45,054 bases of DNA, taken from contig JAFGXQ010000221.1 in the NCBI GenBank assembly GCA_016936575.1, positions 1 through 45,054 of the forward strand. Reading direction: 5' to 3'. Below, piece by piece: positions 26,505 to 36,400 of this stretch. The position numbers and the translations under genes are program-made. Every line of letters starts with the position of its first letter. The first letter of the stretch is position 1. Below the pieces are notes generated by a model. The model saw nothing but the letters and a program-made list of their open reading frames with translations. It ran no database searches and was not told where the DNA came from. The DNA comes from Deltaproteobacteria bacterium. Lineage in GTDB: Bacteria > Myxococcota_A > Polyangia > JAAYKL01.

Positions 26505-27806
26505 TCACTCGAAAATAATGTTGTCGAGGGTTAATGTGGAAAGCCCGGTGGAACGGCTGATGGTCAGTCCGTGCAGCCAGTCCTCAACCGGGCAGCTTTC
26601 GGCGATATTCAACTCAACGGTGGACCAGACATCAGTCACATCGAAAGATACCGGATTCGCGCATCTGGCTTCTTCGGTTCTGGGGGCGATTTCAACCGTG
26701 CCCGGCGTGTCCGCTCGAAGTTGCACCGAAATGGTTGAAAACGTGTCCGAGGGAAAAACATGGCGATATGTGAGGTGCACCCCGCTGTCCGCGAAATTGT
26801 TCAGATGTATACAAGATGCGCTGCCTCCCGCACAATTGTCAGTGATTTCGGACAGGGTGGTGTTTCCCCATTCGTTCCACATCCAGCGGACGCCGTCGAT
26901 TCCGCCCCACTCATCGGTATACACGTCTCCCGGAGGTGTGAATTGACACACTCCCTCGGGCTCGGAAATTTCGGCGAACTGAACTCCCAGGTCGAAGTCA
27001 CTGCCTTCCGACACATCGTACGATAACACTTCGGTGCTTTCCACCACGTCTCCGTTGGCGGCGGTGAGTCGGAAAATGCCGCCCGGTCCGTTGTTTGAAA
27101 ATGTTTCCATGTCTTCTTCCTGACACCACCGTGCCAAACAGCGATACATGGGCATCCACGCATCACCGGCGGGCGCGCGATATTCGACCGTGCGGATGGG
27201 AACGCGGTGATTGAAGAACGCAATCTGCATGTATCCCCACTGATTTCTGGACGAAATGTGTACGTGAATATTTCCGGTCACCGGGCACGGAACACGCCGA
27301 ACCGCCGCTTCGCCCAGCCAGCCGCCGCCGTCGATAACCGACGCGACTTCAGCGGCCACGTCAAAATGAAAATGGCCTCCCGCACAGACGGGATTTCCCT
27401 CAATCGGACACAGATCGTGCACCATGACAGTTTGGGTGGCGAACGTGGTGCTGACCTCCCAGCATTCTCCGCAGGCTTCTCCGGGGGCGCCGCCGTACGA
27501 ACTTCCATTATACGGCTCCGCAACGGCTACTGTCATTCCCGCCTGCACAAAGTCGGGTAGAATCGGAGAGGTTCGGTCGAAGCCGCACCAGCGACTGTCA
27601 CTCGATGTATACTGCGTCATGCGAACACTGCCGCATTCGTCAGCAACACCCGGGCGAGGAACGTCGGGGATTTCGATTTCTGCATTGCTTCCGTCAGATG
27701 CGTTGTTTGAATTGTCTTTGCAAGCACTCAGGAAAACGAATAAAACGACGAGCGTTGCGCGAACTCGCTGCAATGATGGATGTTGCCGGTTTGACGATTT
27801 CATCAT
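26505..27806 (-). CDS. Lipoprotein expansin with extra C-terminal carbohydrate-binding-like domain
   Basis: The 433-residue product has a lipoprotein signal (FLSAC, Cys29) and a short linker. Residues about 58-175 form the expansin D1/double-psi barrel, with GEACGECWEV, VMVHDLCP and HFHFDV (Asp149, the equivalent of the HFD motif) and cysteines for disulfides. Residues about 178-262 match expansin D2 (CBM63): QWGYMQIAFFNHRVPIRTVEYR, with Trp190 and Tyr192 as likely sugar-stacking residues, and WMPMYR. Residues 287-433 form a third beta-rich domain ending in STLTLDNIIFE, typical of carbohydrate-binding modules. Expansins loosen cellulose networks without hydrolysis. The tautomerase gene ends 12 bases upstream. 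Lipid anchoring of an expansin is unusual. Confidence 0.85.
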   Translation of the reverse strand: MMKSSNRQHPSLQRVRATLVVLFVFLSACKDNSNNASDGSNAEIEIPDVPRPGVADECGSVRMTQYTSSDSRWCGFDRTSPILPDFVQAGMTVAVAEPYNGSSYGGAPGEACGECWEVSTTFATQTVMVHDLCPIEGNPVCAGGHFHFDVAAEVASVIDGGGWLGEAAVRRVPCPVTGNIHVHISSRNQWGYMQIAFFNHRVPIRTVEYRAPAGDAWMPMYRCLARWCQEEDMETFSNNGPGGIFRLTAANGDVVESTEVLSYDVSEGSDFDLGVQFAEISEPEGVCQFTPPGDVYTDEWGGIDGVRWMWNEWGNTTLSEITDNCAGGSASCIHLNNFADSGVHLTYRHVFPSDTFSTISVQLRADTPGTVEIAPRTEEARCANPVSFDVTDVWSTVELNIAESCPVEDWLHGLTISRSTGLSTLTLDNIIFE

Positions 27807-27818
27807 AAATGCGTTCTT

Positions 27819-28163
27819 TTAAAACGTTGCATTGTTCCACCCCCAGTTGGGGCGAGCCACATCTGTAAATGTTGCGTATACGCGGCTGGCGGGAATACCG
27901 AGTTCTTTTTCGCACAGGGTGCACAATCCTTTGGTAATGGCTTCATTGACCGGCTGGGTCAGCCCGCCGATTCCGCGAATATCGAACAGCGCCGCGTTGC
28001 CGCTTTCTTCGGCCAACATAATCGGGGTCTGCTCAATTGTTGCCATGATGTATGCGGCCGGTTTTCCGGTTTCTTTTGCGATGACGTCGCTCATGGCTTT
28101 GAGAAGCGGTTCTTCTCTGGTGCGGTCAATCGGATTGGCGGTTTGCATTTTGATTAATGGCAT
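27819..28163 (-). CDS. MIF/4-oxalocrotonate tautomerase-superfamily protein
   Basis: The 114-residue product begins MPLIKMQTAN with the catalytic Pro2 that becomes N-terminal after Met removal. It ends with VYATFTDVARPNWGWNNATF, the usual MIF C-terminal pattern. Length is normal. Such enzymes tautomerise phenylpyruvate or dopachrome in the lab; their bacterial role is mostly unknown. The ATG at 28163 has GGAGAGA upstream and matches the family start. It is followed 12 bases later by the expansin gene and shares a short divergent region with the OmpA gene. Confidence 0.93.
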   Translation of the reverse strand: MPLIKMQTANPIDRTREEPLLKAMSDVIAKETGKPAAYIMATIEQTPIMLAEESGNAALFDIRGIGGLTQPVNEAITKGLCTLCEKELGIPASRVYATFTDVARPNWGWNNATF

Positions 28164-28261
28164 AATGTCTCTCCTTGAAATATCTTTTCTGAAAAGAACG
28201 TTTGAATTGCAATGTAAAACATGTTGTGATGACATCATAATCAGTGACGAAGGAGAATCGA

Positions 28262-29044
28262 ATGTTTTTTCGCAATAAAATTATAATGGTTGTCATTCCT
28301 GCTCTATTGATTGGCGGTGCGGTCATTTCGGGTTGCAATGAGAAAGTGAAGACGGATTTGGATAAATGTAAGCAGGAGATGTTTATCCTTCAGAAAGAAT
28401 CGAGAGATTGCTCAACTACCGTGGAGAGATTAAGCCAGGAAGCCGAAGAGGCCAAGTCCAGGCTCACCGAAGCCGAGTCACTGAAAGCTGAAATGGAAAA
28501 GCGACAGAAACAGCAGAAAGAGCGGTTAGATACCATTCGGCAAATCCTCGACCAACTGAAAATGAATATTGAATCCGGTGATTTGAAGGTGCGAATCAAG
28601 CGGGGGAAAATGGCGCTTGAATTGCCCAGCGCGGTGCTTTTCGAGTCCGGAAAAGCAGATTTGAGCGAAAAGGGGCAGGAAACCCTGGCCAGTGTTGCGA
28701 AGGTGCTTAAAGGAATTCGCGGTCGAGAATTTCAGGTGGCGGGGCATACCGATAACGTGAAAGTCAGCGAAGACAATCCGTTTGGCGACAACTGGCATCT
28801 GAGCACTGCACGGGCGGTATCTGTGGTGCTGTTTTTAAAAGGGGCCGGAGTGAACCCCCGCGACCTCAGCGCCGCCGGGTATGCGCAATATCAGCCTGCG
28901 GCTTCCAACCGAAACAAAATGGGCAAATCGCGTAATCGACGTATTGAAATCACGTTGATGCCCAATTTGAAAGAACTTCCCGATTTAAGTGAACTTGAAG
29001 AGGAATTTGACCTGAAAGAGCCCCCCGCCCCTGAAGAAGAATAA
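28262..29044 (+). CDS. OmpA-family peptidoglycan-binding lipoprotein
   Basis: The 260-residue product has lipobox VISGC (Cys25), a long Glu/Lys-rich coiled coil (about 30-95), and an OmpA C-terminal domain (about 110-232) with LFESGKADLSEKG, AGHTDN and RNRRIEI. The Asp and Arg that hold diaminopimelate are present. It tethers the outer membrane to peptidoglycan. An acidic Pro/Glu tail ends the chain. GGAG six bases before the ATG at 28262 fixes the start; an upstream GTG is not needed. Confidence 0.93.
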   Translation: MFFRNKIIMVVIPALLIGGAVISGCNEKVKTDLDKCKQEMFILQKESRDCSTTVERLSQEAEEAKSRLTEAESLKAEMEKRQKQQKERLDTIRQILDQLKMNIESGDLKVRIKRGKMALELPSAVLFESGKADLSEKGQETLASVAKVLKGIRGREFQVAGHTDNVKVSEDNPFGDNWHLSTARAVSVVLFLKGAGVNPRDLSAAGYAQYQPAASNRNKMGKSRNRRIEITLMPNLKELPDLSELEEEFDLKEPPAPEEE

Positions 29045-29175
29045 CGTTAGATATTTGAATCCGTTTTTCAATCCAGTTTCCAACGATTTCTAAAGCCGAG
29101 CGTCATTCCGCCGATAATATCATTTGATATATCCGATTGGACATTCGAAACAGAATTCCAAAGGGACGTGTTATA

Positions 29176-30123
29176 ATGGGAAATCTGCTGGTACAAATTG
29201 AAATTACACCGGAAATTCTATTTCAGGTAAGTGAGGTCACCCGACTGCTGGGGCAATTTGAGGGGCACCGGACCGGCGTTCGCGGGGCGCTGAAGGAAAA
29301 GATATTCATTCAGAATGTATACGCCAATCTGGCCCTGGAGGGGAGTACGCTGTCAACCGAACAGGTGCAGCGGATTCGTGACGGCGAATCTGTAGGCGCC
29401 ATGGTCGACGAAATGGCGCAGGCGAAGGCTTTTCTTCGCGCGTACGGGAAAACGTCGGATTTTTCGGTGCAGAGCATGAAAGATATGCTCACGGCATTTC
29501 TGGTGATGAATGAAGGTCTGTCTCTGAATCCGAAAAACGGAACCGGCGAAGCGGGCCAATCCTGGAATACGCATATGAAGGAAGCGTTGGAACTGCTCGG
29601 AGTGTTGTTTCGCTACGTTCAGGATGAACGAATGATTCATCCGTTGCTCAAGGCGTCCATTTTCCATTTTCAGATGGTTCAGATTCAACCGTTCGTTCGA
29701 TACAGCGCAGCGGTGGCGCGGCTGTGGCATCGGATGTTGCTGGCCGATTATCATCCGGTCTTTGCGATGGTGCCGTTGGAGTTTCAGTTGAAACAACAGC
29801 AGCAGCAGTATCTCAACACACTTCAGGTCGAAAACAGTCGCAGCAGCCTGCAGGAATTTGTCCGGTTTTCGATTTATGTTGCTTACGATGCGTTGTTCAT
29901 GCTGCTGGACAGAATGGACGACAGTATAAAAAATGTGAATGACCGTCTGGCGTTCGCGAAGCTGCATTTCGGCGGCGAGCGGATTACCCGTAAAAAATAT
30001 ATGGATTTATTCAAATCCATCGGGTCGGCTACCGCCAGCCGAGACCTGAAAGCAGGGTTGGATGCGGGCCTGCTTGAAAAGCGGGGCGCCAAAGCGCGGA
30101 CAACCTACGCCTTCATCAATTGA
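29176..30123 (+). CDS. Fic-like protein with degenerate catalytic motif and winged helix
   Basis: The 315-residue product keeps Fic-type surroundings: an ANLALEGSTLS segment like the class II inhibitory motif (Glu55-Gly56), the helix LLKASIFHFQMVQIQPF, and a C-terminal winged helix (about 256-312) with SATASRDLKAGLDAGLL and TYAF. The Fic motif HPFxDGNGRxxR becomes Q-P-F-V-R-Y-S-A-A-V-A-R at 171-182: the catalytic His, the acidic metal residue and the GNGR anion loop are lost. AMP transfer is therefore not expected. AAGGGA lies nine bases before the ATG at 29176. The frame is intact, so it looks like a repurposed protein and not a decayed gene. Possibly a regulator with DNA-binding activity (inference). 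Confidence 0.78.
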   Translation: MGNLLVQIEITPEILFQVSEVTRLLGQFEGHRTGVRGALKEKIFIQNVYANLALEGSTLSTEQVQRIRDGESVGAMVDEMAQAKAFLRAYGKTSDFSVQSMKDMLTAFLVMNEGLSLNPKNGTGEAGQSWNTHMKEALELLGVLFRYVQDERMIHPLLKASIFHFQMVQIQPFVRYSAAVARLWHRMLLADYHPVFAMVPLEFQLKQQQQQYLNTLQVENSRSSLQEFVRFSIYVAYDALFMLLDRMDDSIKNVNDRLAFAKLHFGGERITRKKYMDLFKSIGSATASRDLKAGLDAGLLEKRGAKARTTYAFIN

Positions 30124-30236
30124 ACCGGGTACCCGATATGTGATCGCATGGAATTACGCAGCACCTTGACGCCGGAATAGCCGGATGATACCTTGAAAAC
30201 TCACACGCAATTGTTGGGCGGAACACAGGCGTTTTT

Positions 30237-31463
30237 ATGAGAGCAAAAATTATTATTCCCAATCTAGTGATTGTGCTTTGCCTTGGAACGGCGATTTATC
30301 TGTACCTCGACACCCGGTTGCGCAATGCGTCGCAGGAAGCGCTGCAGAAGCAGTTGCGCACGGTGTCGACCTTGTTTGTTCGTTCAGAGGCGCTGCGCAG
30401 TTATGAGCAGCTTCAGGATGTAAGTCGACTTTCAATGAGCAAGGCGGTGTCCGATGTCTTCAGCGTGCTCGATATTGAGCGACTCGAAAACGAAGCAGAC
30501 GATGCCCACGAACGTCGCATTCGTGATGCCTGGTTCAAGAAAGCGCTCACCGCAGTAGAAACATCTGCAGCATCTCTCAGCGGAAAAGGCCGTGAGCCCG
30601 CGTTGGTTTTTATTACCGACCGTAACGGTGTGGTGCTTGCGCGAAACACCACACCGAACGCGTGCCCGGCAGGAAAGAATGTTTCCAACGCGATGCCGGT
30701 TGTGAAGCGGGCGTTGGACGGCGAGGCGCAGTACCGGATTTGGTCTGCTGCTGATTCTCCGTTGGGGTCGAGTGAACATCAGAGCGGTCATTTGTGCACG
30801 CTCATCAATCCCGGGTTGCTTGAATTGTCCGCTGCTCCCATATGGAGCGCGGACGATAAAGTGGCGGGAACGATTGTGGTCGGATACGAAGTGTCGAACG
30901 GCATGGCCGCTGAAAAGGCGAAAGATTTGGGTGTTGAATTGGCGGTGGTTCACGGTAACGATGTATACAGTACATCGATTGAGACCGACGCTGCCCGCCA
31001 GGAATTAAACCGGGAGCTGCGTTCTGCGGGTGGTGCGCAACTGAAGAATGTGTTCGCGGGGGCGAAATCAACCACATTTTTTTCAATCACACTTCGCGAT
31101 ACCGAATACACGGCTATTTCTGCGTCGGTGCCGAATGCTTCACAACAGCAGAAAGTCGCTTTTGTTTTTTTGGGTGAACAGGGGCGGTGTGCCTTCGCAA
31201 AAAATATGCGTATAGCCGTTTGGGGATTGATTGGTTTCGCAGTTGTCTGCGTTTTCGTTGTCGGCGTATTTCTCGGAAATTATTTCATTCGGCCGGTAGT
31301 CGAGATTGAAGAAGGACTCTTGAAAATAATCAATGGCGATTACGATTACCGGTTTGATGTGGAGTCTGATGAAGTCGGTGGATTGAGTTACCGAATAAAT
31401 CAGCTGGTCAACGTGCTGAAGGAAGAGGACGATTCTGACGAATCTACTGCAGATGACTCGTAA
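30237..31463 (+). CDS. Cache-type sensor with HAMP domain and no output domain
   Basis: The 408-residue product has membrane helices at about 6-23 and 325-350 that flank a periplasmic region of about 300 residues. That region has Cache-like traits: a long first helix, ALVFITDRNGVVLARN (122-137), AAPIWSADDKVAGTIVVGY (199-217), and two or three cysteines. A HAMP linker follows (about 351-396). The chain then stops after an acidic tail; no kinase, GGDEF or methyl-accepting domain follows. It probably works through a partner protein. The HEAT gene lies 122 bases downstream. The ligand is unknown. Confidence 0.85.
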   Translation: MRAKIIIPNLVIVLCLGTAIYLYLDTRLRNASQEALQKQLRTVSTLFVRSEALRSYEQLQDVSRLSMSKAVSDVFSVLDIERLENEADDAHERRIRDAWFKKALTAVETSAASLSGKGREPALVFITDRNGVVLARNTTPNACPAGKNVSNAMPVVKRALDGEAQYRIWSAADSPLGSSEHQSGHLCTLINPGLLELSAAPIWSADDKVAGTIVVGYEVSNGMAAEKAKDLGVELAVVHGNDVYSTSIETDAARQELNRELRSAGGAQLKNVFAGAKSTTFFSITLRDTEYTAISASVPNASQQQKVAFVFLGEQGRCAFAKNMRIAVWGLIGFAVVCVFVVGVFLGNYFIRPVVEIEEGLLKIINGDYDYRFDVESDEVGGLSYRINQLVNVLKEEDDSDESTADDS

Positions 31464-31585
31464 CGACCAAGACATTTGAATTTTAAACGCTGTCCCAATT
31501 TTTCTGTTGTGAAAAATTTTCTAGACTATAAAAGACCATTGTAAATTCTGTTGTATTTTCAACAAACAACGTTTGTGAGGCCAAT

Positions 31586-32326
31586 ATGGGTATCCTGGAT
31601 TTTCTGTCAAAAGAGAACAGACTGAGTTCGAAAATTGAAAAGAATGTGAAGCGCGCCAACAACAAACATACTCCGAAAGACTATCGGCAGGCAGCCTTGT
31701 ATGAGATTATCGAACACGCCACAGACGGAAATGAACAGGCGATTTCGGGGTTGATTTCCAGATTCGCTGTAATTGCGGAGCCGTCCATTGAAGACGAAAA
31801 AGAGAAAGAGTGGGTCTGCAATGCGTTAATTGATATCGGTGAAAAGGCACTTCCGCTGCTGAAGCGCGCATTGCGATCCGAGGAGTCGGTGAACCTGGTA
31901 CAACGAGTGTTTCGAAATATTGTGGACGAGGAAACCTATCGCAAAGAACTGCTTGCGGTGCTCGATGAGTTTGATACAGAATACGAAAGAAATCCGGACC
32001 GGAAAATTCAAACAATTATGGCACTGTCGGAGTTGCAAGGTGATGACGTTGCGGAAAAACTGGTTCGTTTCCTGGAAGATGTGAACGAAACCGTTCGATA
32101 TCAGACCGTGAATGCATTGGCAGAAATGGAATGGGAAGAATCTCGGGAACCGCTGCTGAAGGCCATGTGCGAAGAGGAAAGTATTCGGGTTCGCAACGAA
32201 ATTATTGATGTGTTCGCCAGGCTGGAGTGGTCCACCGCGGGCTATAAAAAGCAGGTGGCGGCGCTTCTTCCGCAAGGGTACAAACAGGACAAATCGGGCA
32301 AGCTGATCAAACTGGGCAATGTCTGA
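31586..32326 (+). CDS. HEAT-repeat protein
   Basis: The 246-residue product has no signal or membrane helix. From about 30 to 225 it consists of paired helices of HEAT/PBS-lyase type: VCNALIDIGEKALPLLKRAL, QTIMALSELQGDDVAEKLVRFL and YQTVNALAEMEWEESREPLL. GAGG lies six bases before the ATG. A cytosolic protein-protein adaptor role is likely from the fold. It stands between the output-less HAMP receptor and the TPR genes, so it could belong with them, but nothing in sequence proves it. Confidence 0.88.
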   Translation: MGILDFLSKENRLSSKIEKNVKRANNKHTPKDYRQAALYEIIEHATDGNEQAISGLISRFAVIAEPSIEDEKEKEWVCNALIDIGEKALPLLKRALRSEESVNLVQRVFRNIVDEETYRKELLAVLDEFDTEYERNPDRKIQTIMALSELQGDDVAEKLVRFLEDVNETVRYQTVNALAEMEWEESREPLLKAMCEEESIRVRNEIIDVFARLEWSTAGYKKQVAALLPQGYKQDKSGKLIKLGNV

Positions 32327-32402
32327 GATTTGCGCTTTCTTCTAAATATCGATTCCTGATATAATAAAATACCCCAACCGGTTTTAATATTTATGAAAAG
32401 GG

Positions 32403-32431
32403 TTTACATCTGCCGAGGGTTTCTCTACTAT
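32403..32431 (+). promoter_or_regulatory. Promoter of the TPR genes
   Basis: TTTACA (32403-32408) and TACTAT (32426-32431) are 17 bases apart. The transcript would start near 32438, about 47 bases before the TPR gene and its AGGAG ribosome site. It may drive the giant TPR gene too. Confidence 0.5.
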
Positions 32432-32484
32432 TCCTGTCTGACTAAATAAGATGTTCTATACAAAGATAGGATAGGAGTAAATCT

Positions 32485-33360
32485 ATGAGCAAAAAGCTGA
32501 TTTTAGCAATTTGTGCACTGGCTACAATGCTGACTGGTGCGAAGTGCAGTCGTGAACATGTTCATTCTGTAGAAATGATGAACAGTTGCGTTGAATATCA
32601 TCGGCGCAAATTGTATCCGCAAGCCATTCGTGACTGCAGCAAAGCGGTGAGTCTTGACCCTGAGAACGAGAAAGCGCATCACAATCTCGCTATCGTGTAT
32701 ATCGAGACTGAGGAATACGAACAGGCAGCTCGCAATCTGCAACAGGCCATCAGTTTGAACAGCGAAGTACCGATTTACTATTATCAATTGGGCGAGGTGT
32801 ATCAGTGGATGCAGCAATGGGAACGTGCAGAGGAAGCGTTCAAGAAAGCTATTGAGCTCGACGACAATCTCTACAAAGCACATTATCGTTTGGGTGTAGT
32901 ATATGCGGCGATGGATAATCCTCAGCAGGCGCTCCAGAAATATACCGATGCACTCATGAAGAACGGAAAATTTTTCGATGCCTATCGTGAACTCGGAAGT
33001 TTGTATCTTGATTATGATTTTGTTCCACAAGCCGAACAGACATTGAAAGAGGGCATTAAAGCTTTGGTCGGTCGCGGCGATGAGCTGGCCGTGCTTCACT
33101 CCCGACTCGGTGCAGTGTATTCCGAGAAAGGACAACACGATCTGGCTATTACCGAGTTCCGTTCCGCGCTTGAGTTGAAGCCAGATATGGTTGACGCGAT
33201 GTTCAGCCTGGGTTGGAGTTATTCCTACGTAAATAAGGAAAATGCGAAGATTTGGCTCCAGAAGTTCATGGAGTCTGCTGCGAAAGATACCCCTCCTGAT
33301 TACATTACAGCTGCACAATCCCGGTTGACCGAGATTGAGGTTGGTTCACCCATTCAGTAG
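32485..33360 (+). CDS. Exported TPR protein
   Basis: The 291-residue product has a short signal peptide ending around LTGAKC (Cys21). The lipobox is imperfect, so lipidation is uncertain. At least six TPR units fill the rest, for example AVSLDPENEKAHHNLAIVY, YYYQLGEVYQWMQQWERAEE, HYRLGVVYAAM and LHSRLGAVYSEKGQHDLA. Similar TPR lipoproteins (PilF/Tgl, NlpI) serve as assembly factors for pili or the envelope, so a pilotin role is possible but unproven. AGGAG lies about seven bases before the ATG. The giant TPR gene begins 52 bases after the stop, so they likely share the promoter at 32403. Confidence 0.88.
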   Translation: MSKKLILAICALATMLTGAKCSREHVHSVEMMNSCVEYHRRKLYPQAIRDCSKAVSLDPENEKAHHNLAIVYIETEEYEQAARNLQQAISLNSEVPIYYYQLGEVYQWMQQWERAEEAFKKAIELDDNLYKAHYRLGVVYAAMDNPQQALQKYTDALMKNGKFFDAYRELGSLYLDYDFVPQAEQTLKEGIKALVGRGDELAVLHSRLGAVYSEKGQHDLAITEFRSALELKPDMVDAMFSLGWSYSYVNKENAKIWLQKFMESAAKDTPPDYITAAQSRLTEIEVGSPIQ

Positions 33361-33412
33361 CTGGATAAGCAGGATTTATTATCGTTTCGTTTATGTGCCG
33401 TTGCGGGGATAA

Positions 33413-36400
33413 ATGACAGTTGAAACAATTCAACGAGCAGGGTTTCTTACCTGGAAAGAGCAACTCCTCCATTGGGAGCAGTCTCTCGAGTCGATTGATT
33501 CGCCGGAGGAGTTTACCGCTCGCTGTTTGTTGATTGCCCGATTATGGGACGAAAAATATCTCGAAAAGGCGCGGGCACTTTCTTATTTTCAAAAAGCGTT
33601 CAAGTCGGATGACAGCTGCTTTGAGGCGGTTGAAAATTCCCGTCGATTGTACTGGGAAATCGGCCGCCTCGCGCCGTTGGGGAAATTGATTCCCATTTCG
33701 ATTCGTCTTTCCGAAGACGCGGAGCACGTATCTCTGCTGCGCTGGGAGCTCGCTCAGGCACTGATGGTGATGCGTCAGACCGATGACCTTCAGGAGCTGT
33801 GTCTGGCGGTTTGTCAGGAAACTCCGGACGCCGATTGGGCCAAGGATTTGCTTGAGGATTTGACGCAGATCGATGATTTGGAAGAGCGCATTCAGGTTGT
33901 ATTGGCATCGTCTAAATCAGAAGATACGCCGGAATGGAAGTATTTCCGGGCGGCGTACATGTATCTGGAGAGCGAGGTGGACGATGCGGTGGCCAGGGCG
34001 ATTGAGCTGCTGACGATTGCCATTGAGCGAAATATTCAGAACCCGGCGGTTCAGCTGCTCCTGGAGAATCTGATTTATTCCAGCGGTGGAGACGAAGCGC
34101 TGATTGCGTTTCAGGGAGCGCTGCTGGAAAAGCTCGATGAATCACTTCAGGGGCAATATTTAGTATGGACCGCGCTTCGATGGCGATTTGTGTTTGAGGA
34201 GCCTGAAAAAGCGGTACCATTTTTGGAACGAGCTTGTCGACAGACACCTGATTTACCCGGTGTCTTCGGATTCTTATTTGAATTATATCTTTCAGAGAAT
34301 GAAACCTCACAGGTGGTGGAGCTTGTTGAAAACATTGCAGGAAAAGATGTGGATAACAAGATGGATATTTTGGAATCCGCTCTTTACTTGTGGTGGAAAG
34401 TCTTGAACAATACCGAGAAAGCAGATTTTTATCTGGGCGAAATTACAAACATACAGCCGCATAACGAGGTTGCAAAAACATACTTCGAGGAGTGCAAAAT
34501 GACGAACAATTCCGGTACGGATAACAACAGCCAAGTAGATGTAACTGAAGAAGAGTTGGAACAACAGGAAGAAGTTTCAGAATCCGGCCAAGAGGAAATT
34601 GCAGCGCCTGAGACGTTTGAGGCGAGCAGAGAAGTATCCGATGCGCTTGAGACCGCTATGACTGCGGCATCCGAGGCCGAATCCGAAGGCGTTGAGCAGG
34701 GAATTAAAGCGTGGCAGGGCGATGCGTGGGAAGCAGATCCGGGGCATCCGCTGGTTGTTGAAGCGCTTGAACGTTTGTACGGCGAAACACAGAAATGGAG
34801 TGGTTTCGCTGATTTTCTGAAGCGAATGGGGCGCAAAATAACTGACGACGCGAAGTTTGTTGAAGCCCATATGGTGCTGGCCCGAGTGTATGACGAGTAT
34901 TTGAATCAAGATGCAATGGTTGTGAATACGTATCAATCCGTCCTCAAAAAGAAAGCCGATTATCTGCCGGCGTTGGACGCGGCGATCGAGAAGTATGAGT
35001 CGATGGAACGTTGGCCCGATTTGGTGAAAATGCTGAAAGCCAAAGGAGATGTGATCACTGATAAAGAGGAGCGGGTGGAACTATGGCTGCGGGTGGCGAA
35101 TTTGTTTATGAATCAATTTTCCAATCAGGCGGAAGCCATCAAAGCCTTCGAAAACGTGTTGGAGGCTGATCCCGAACATCCCGAAGCGATTGATTTCCTT
35201 AAAGATATGTATGAGAAACGCCGCGATTGGAAGAAGCTTATTGACATGATGGAGCTTCAGGCGAAAGCCCTTGACGACGGTCCTGACAAAGTTGAGGCAT
35301 TGGTTGATATCGCTAAAATGGCCGCAGAGCGCCTGAAGAAACCCGATATTTGCATTGCCCACTGGGAAGCGGTTCTTGAACACGACCCAGAGAATAATGA
35401 TGCAATTGATGATTTGGCGAATTTTTATGAGCGAGCCAAAGAATGGGAAAAACTCGCCGGCGTTCTCGAAACGAAAGTGCAGAACGTAGGCGATGAGTCT
35501 GAGCAGAAATCCATTTACCAGAAACTCAGCCTCGTATACGGCGACAAAATCGACAATGACCAGAAAGCGGTTGAAGTACTGAAGGCACTGCTTGAGCTCG
35601 ACCCCGATGATCGGCGTGCGCAGGAACAATTGAAGAAGAGGTATCTGGCGTTGCAGGCATGGCAGGAGTTGGAGGCGTTTTATGAAGAAAGTGAGAAGTG
35701 GGATGAATTTATCCGACTGCTTGAACGGGAAGCCGACAAAGAGGGCGCTGAGGTTGAAACCCAGGTCGGTCTGTATTTCAAGATAGCGGATTTACAGCGG
35801 GAGAAAAAGGAGCGAGTAGATAAAGCGGCCGAGGCATTGGAAGCCATTTTAAAAGTCGATAGTGCCAACCTTGAAGCGGCTGAGCAACTGATTCCCATAT
35901 ATGAGGAGGCGGGCGATAAAGCAGTGCAGTTGGCCAACGTGCTCGAAGTTAAACTGACGCACATTGAAGATGAAGCGGAAGCGCAGGCGTTGCTGCAGCG
36001 AATCTCCCGGTTGGTTGAAGACGAAGTGGGCGATGCAGATCGTGCGTTCGACGGATTTTTCAAAGCGTTCAAGCACGACCCGCTGGATGAAGTATGTCAG
36101 GAAGATCTGGAGCGTACTGCCGGAAAGGCCGGTCGTTGGGAGGAAGTGGTTGACGCATATAATGCAGCGTATGATGAAGCAGATGGCGAAGACAAGGTGG
36201 ACTTGCGAATTCGGATGGCCCGTGTGATGAATGAAGAACTTGGCAAAGCCGAGGAAGCGCTCGCGCATTTTGATGCCATTCTGGAAGCAGACCCAAAAAA
36301 TTCCAAGGCGATTCACGCATTGGAACGCATTTATGCGCAGATGGGGCGTTTTGAAGAGCTGCTCGACATTTATGCAAAACGTATTGAAATGGCCGAAGAC

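Noticed and set aside
29353..29967. 204-residue minus-strand frame opposite the Fic-like gene
   Set aside because: The plus-strand gene has a ribosome site and Fic/winged-helix features; the antisense frame has none.
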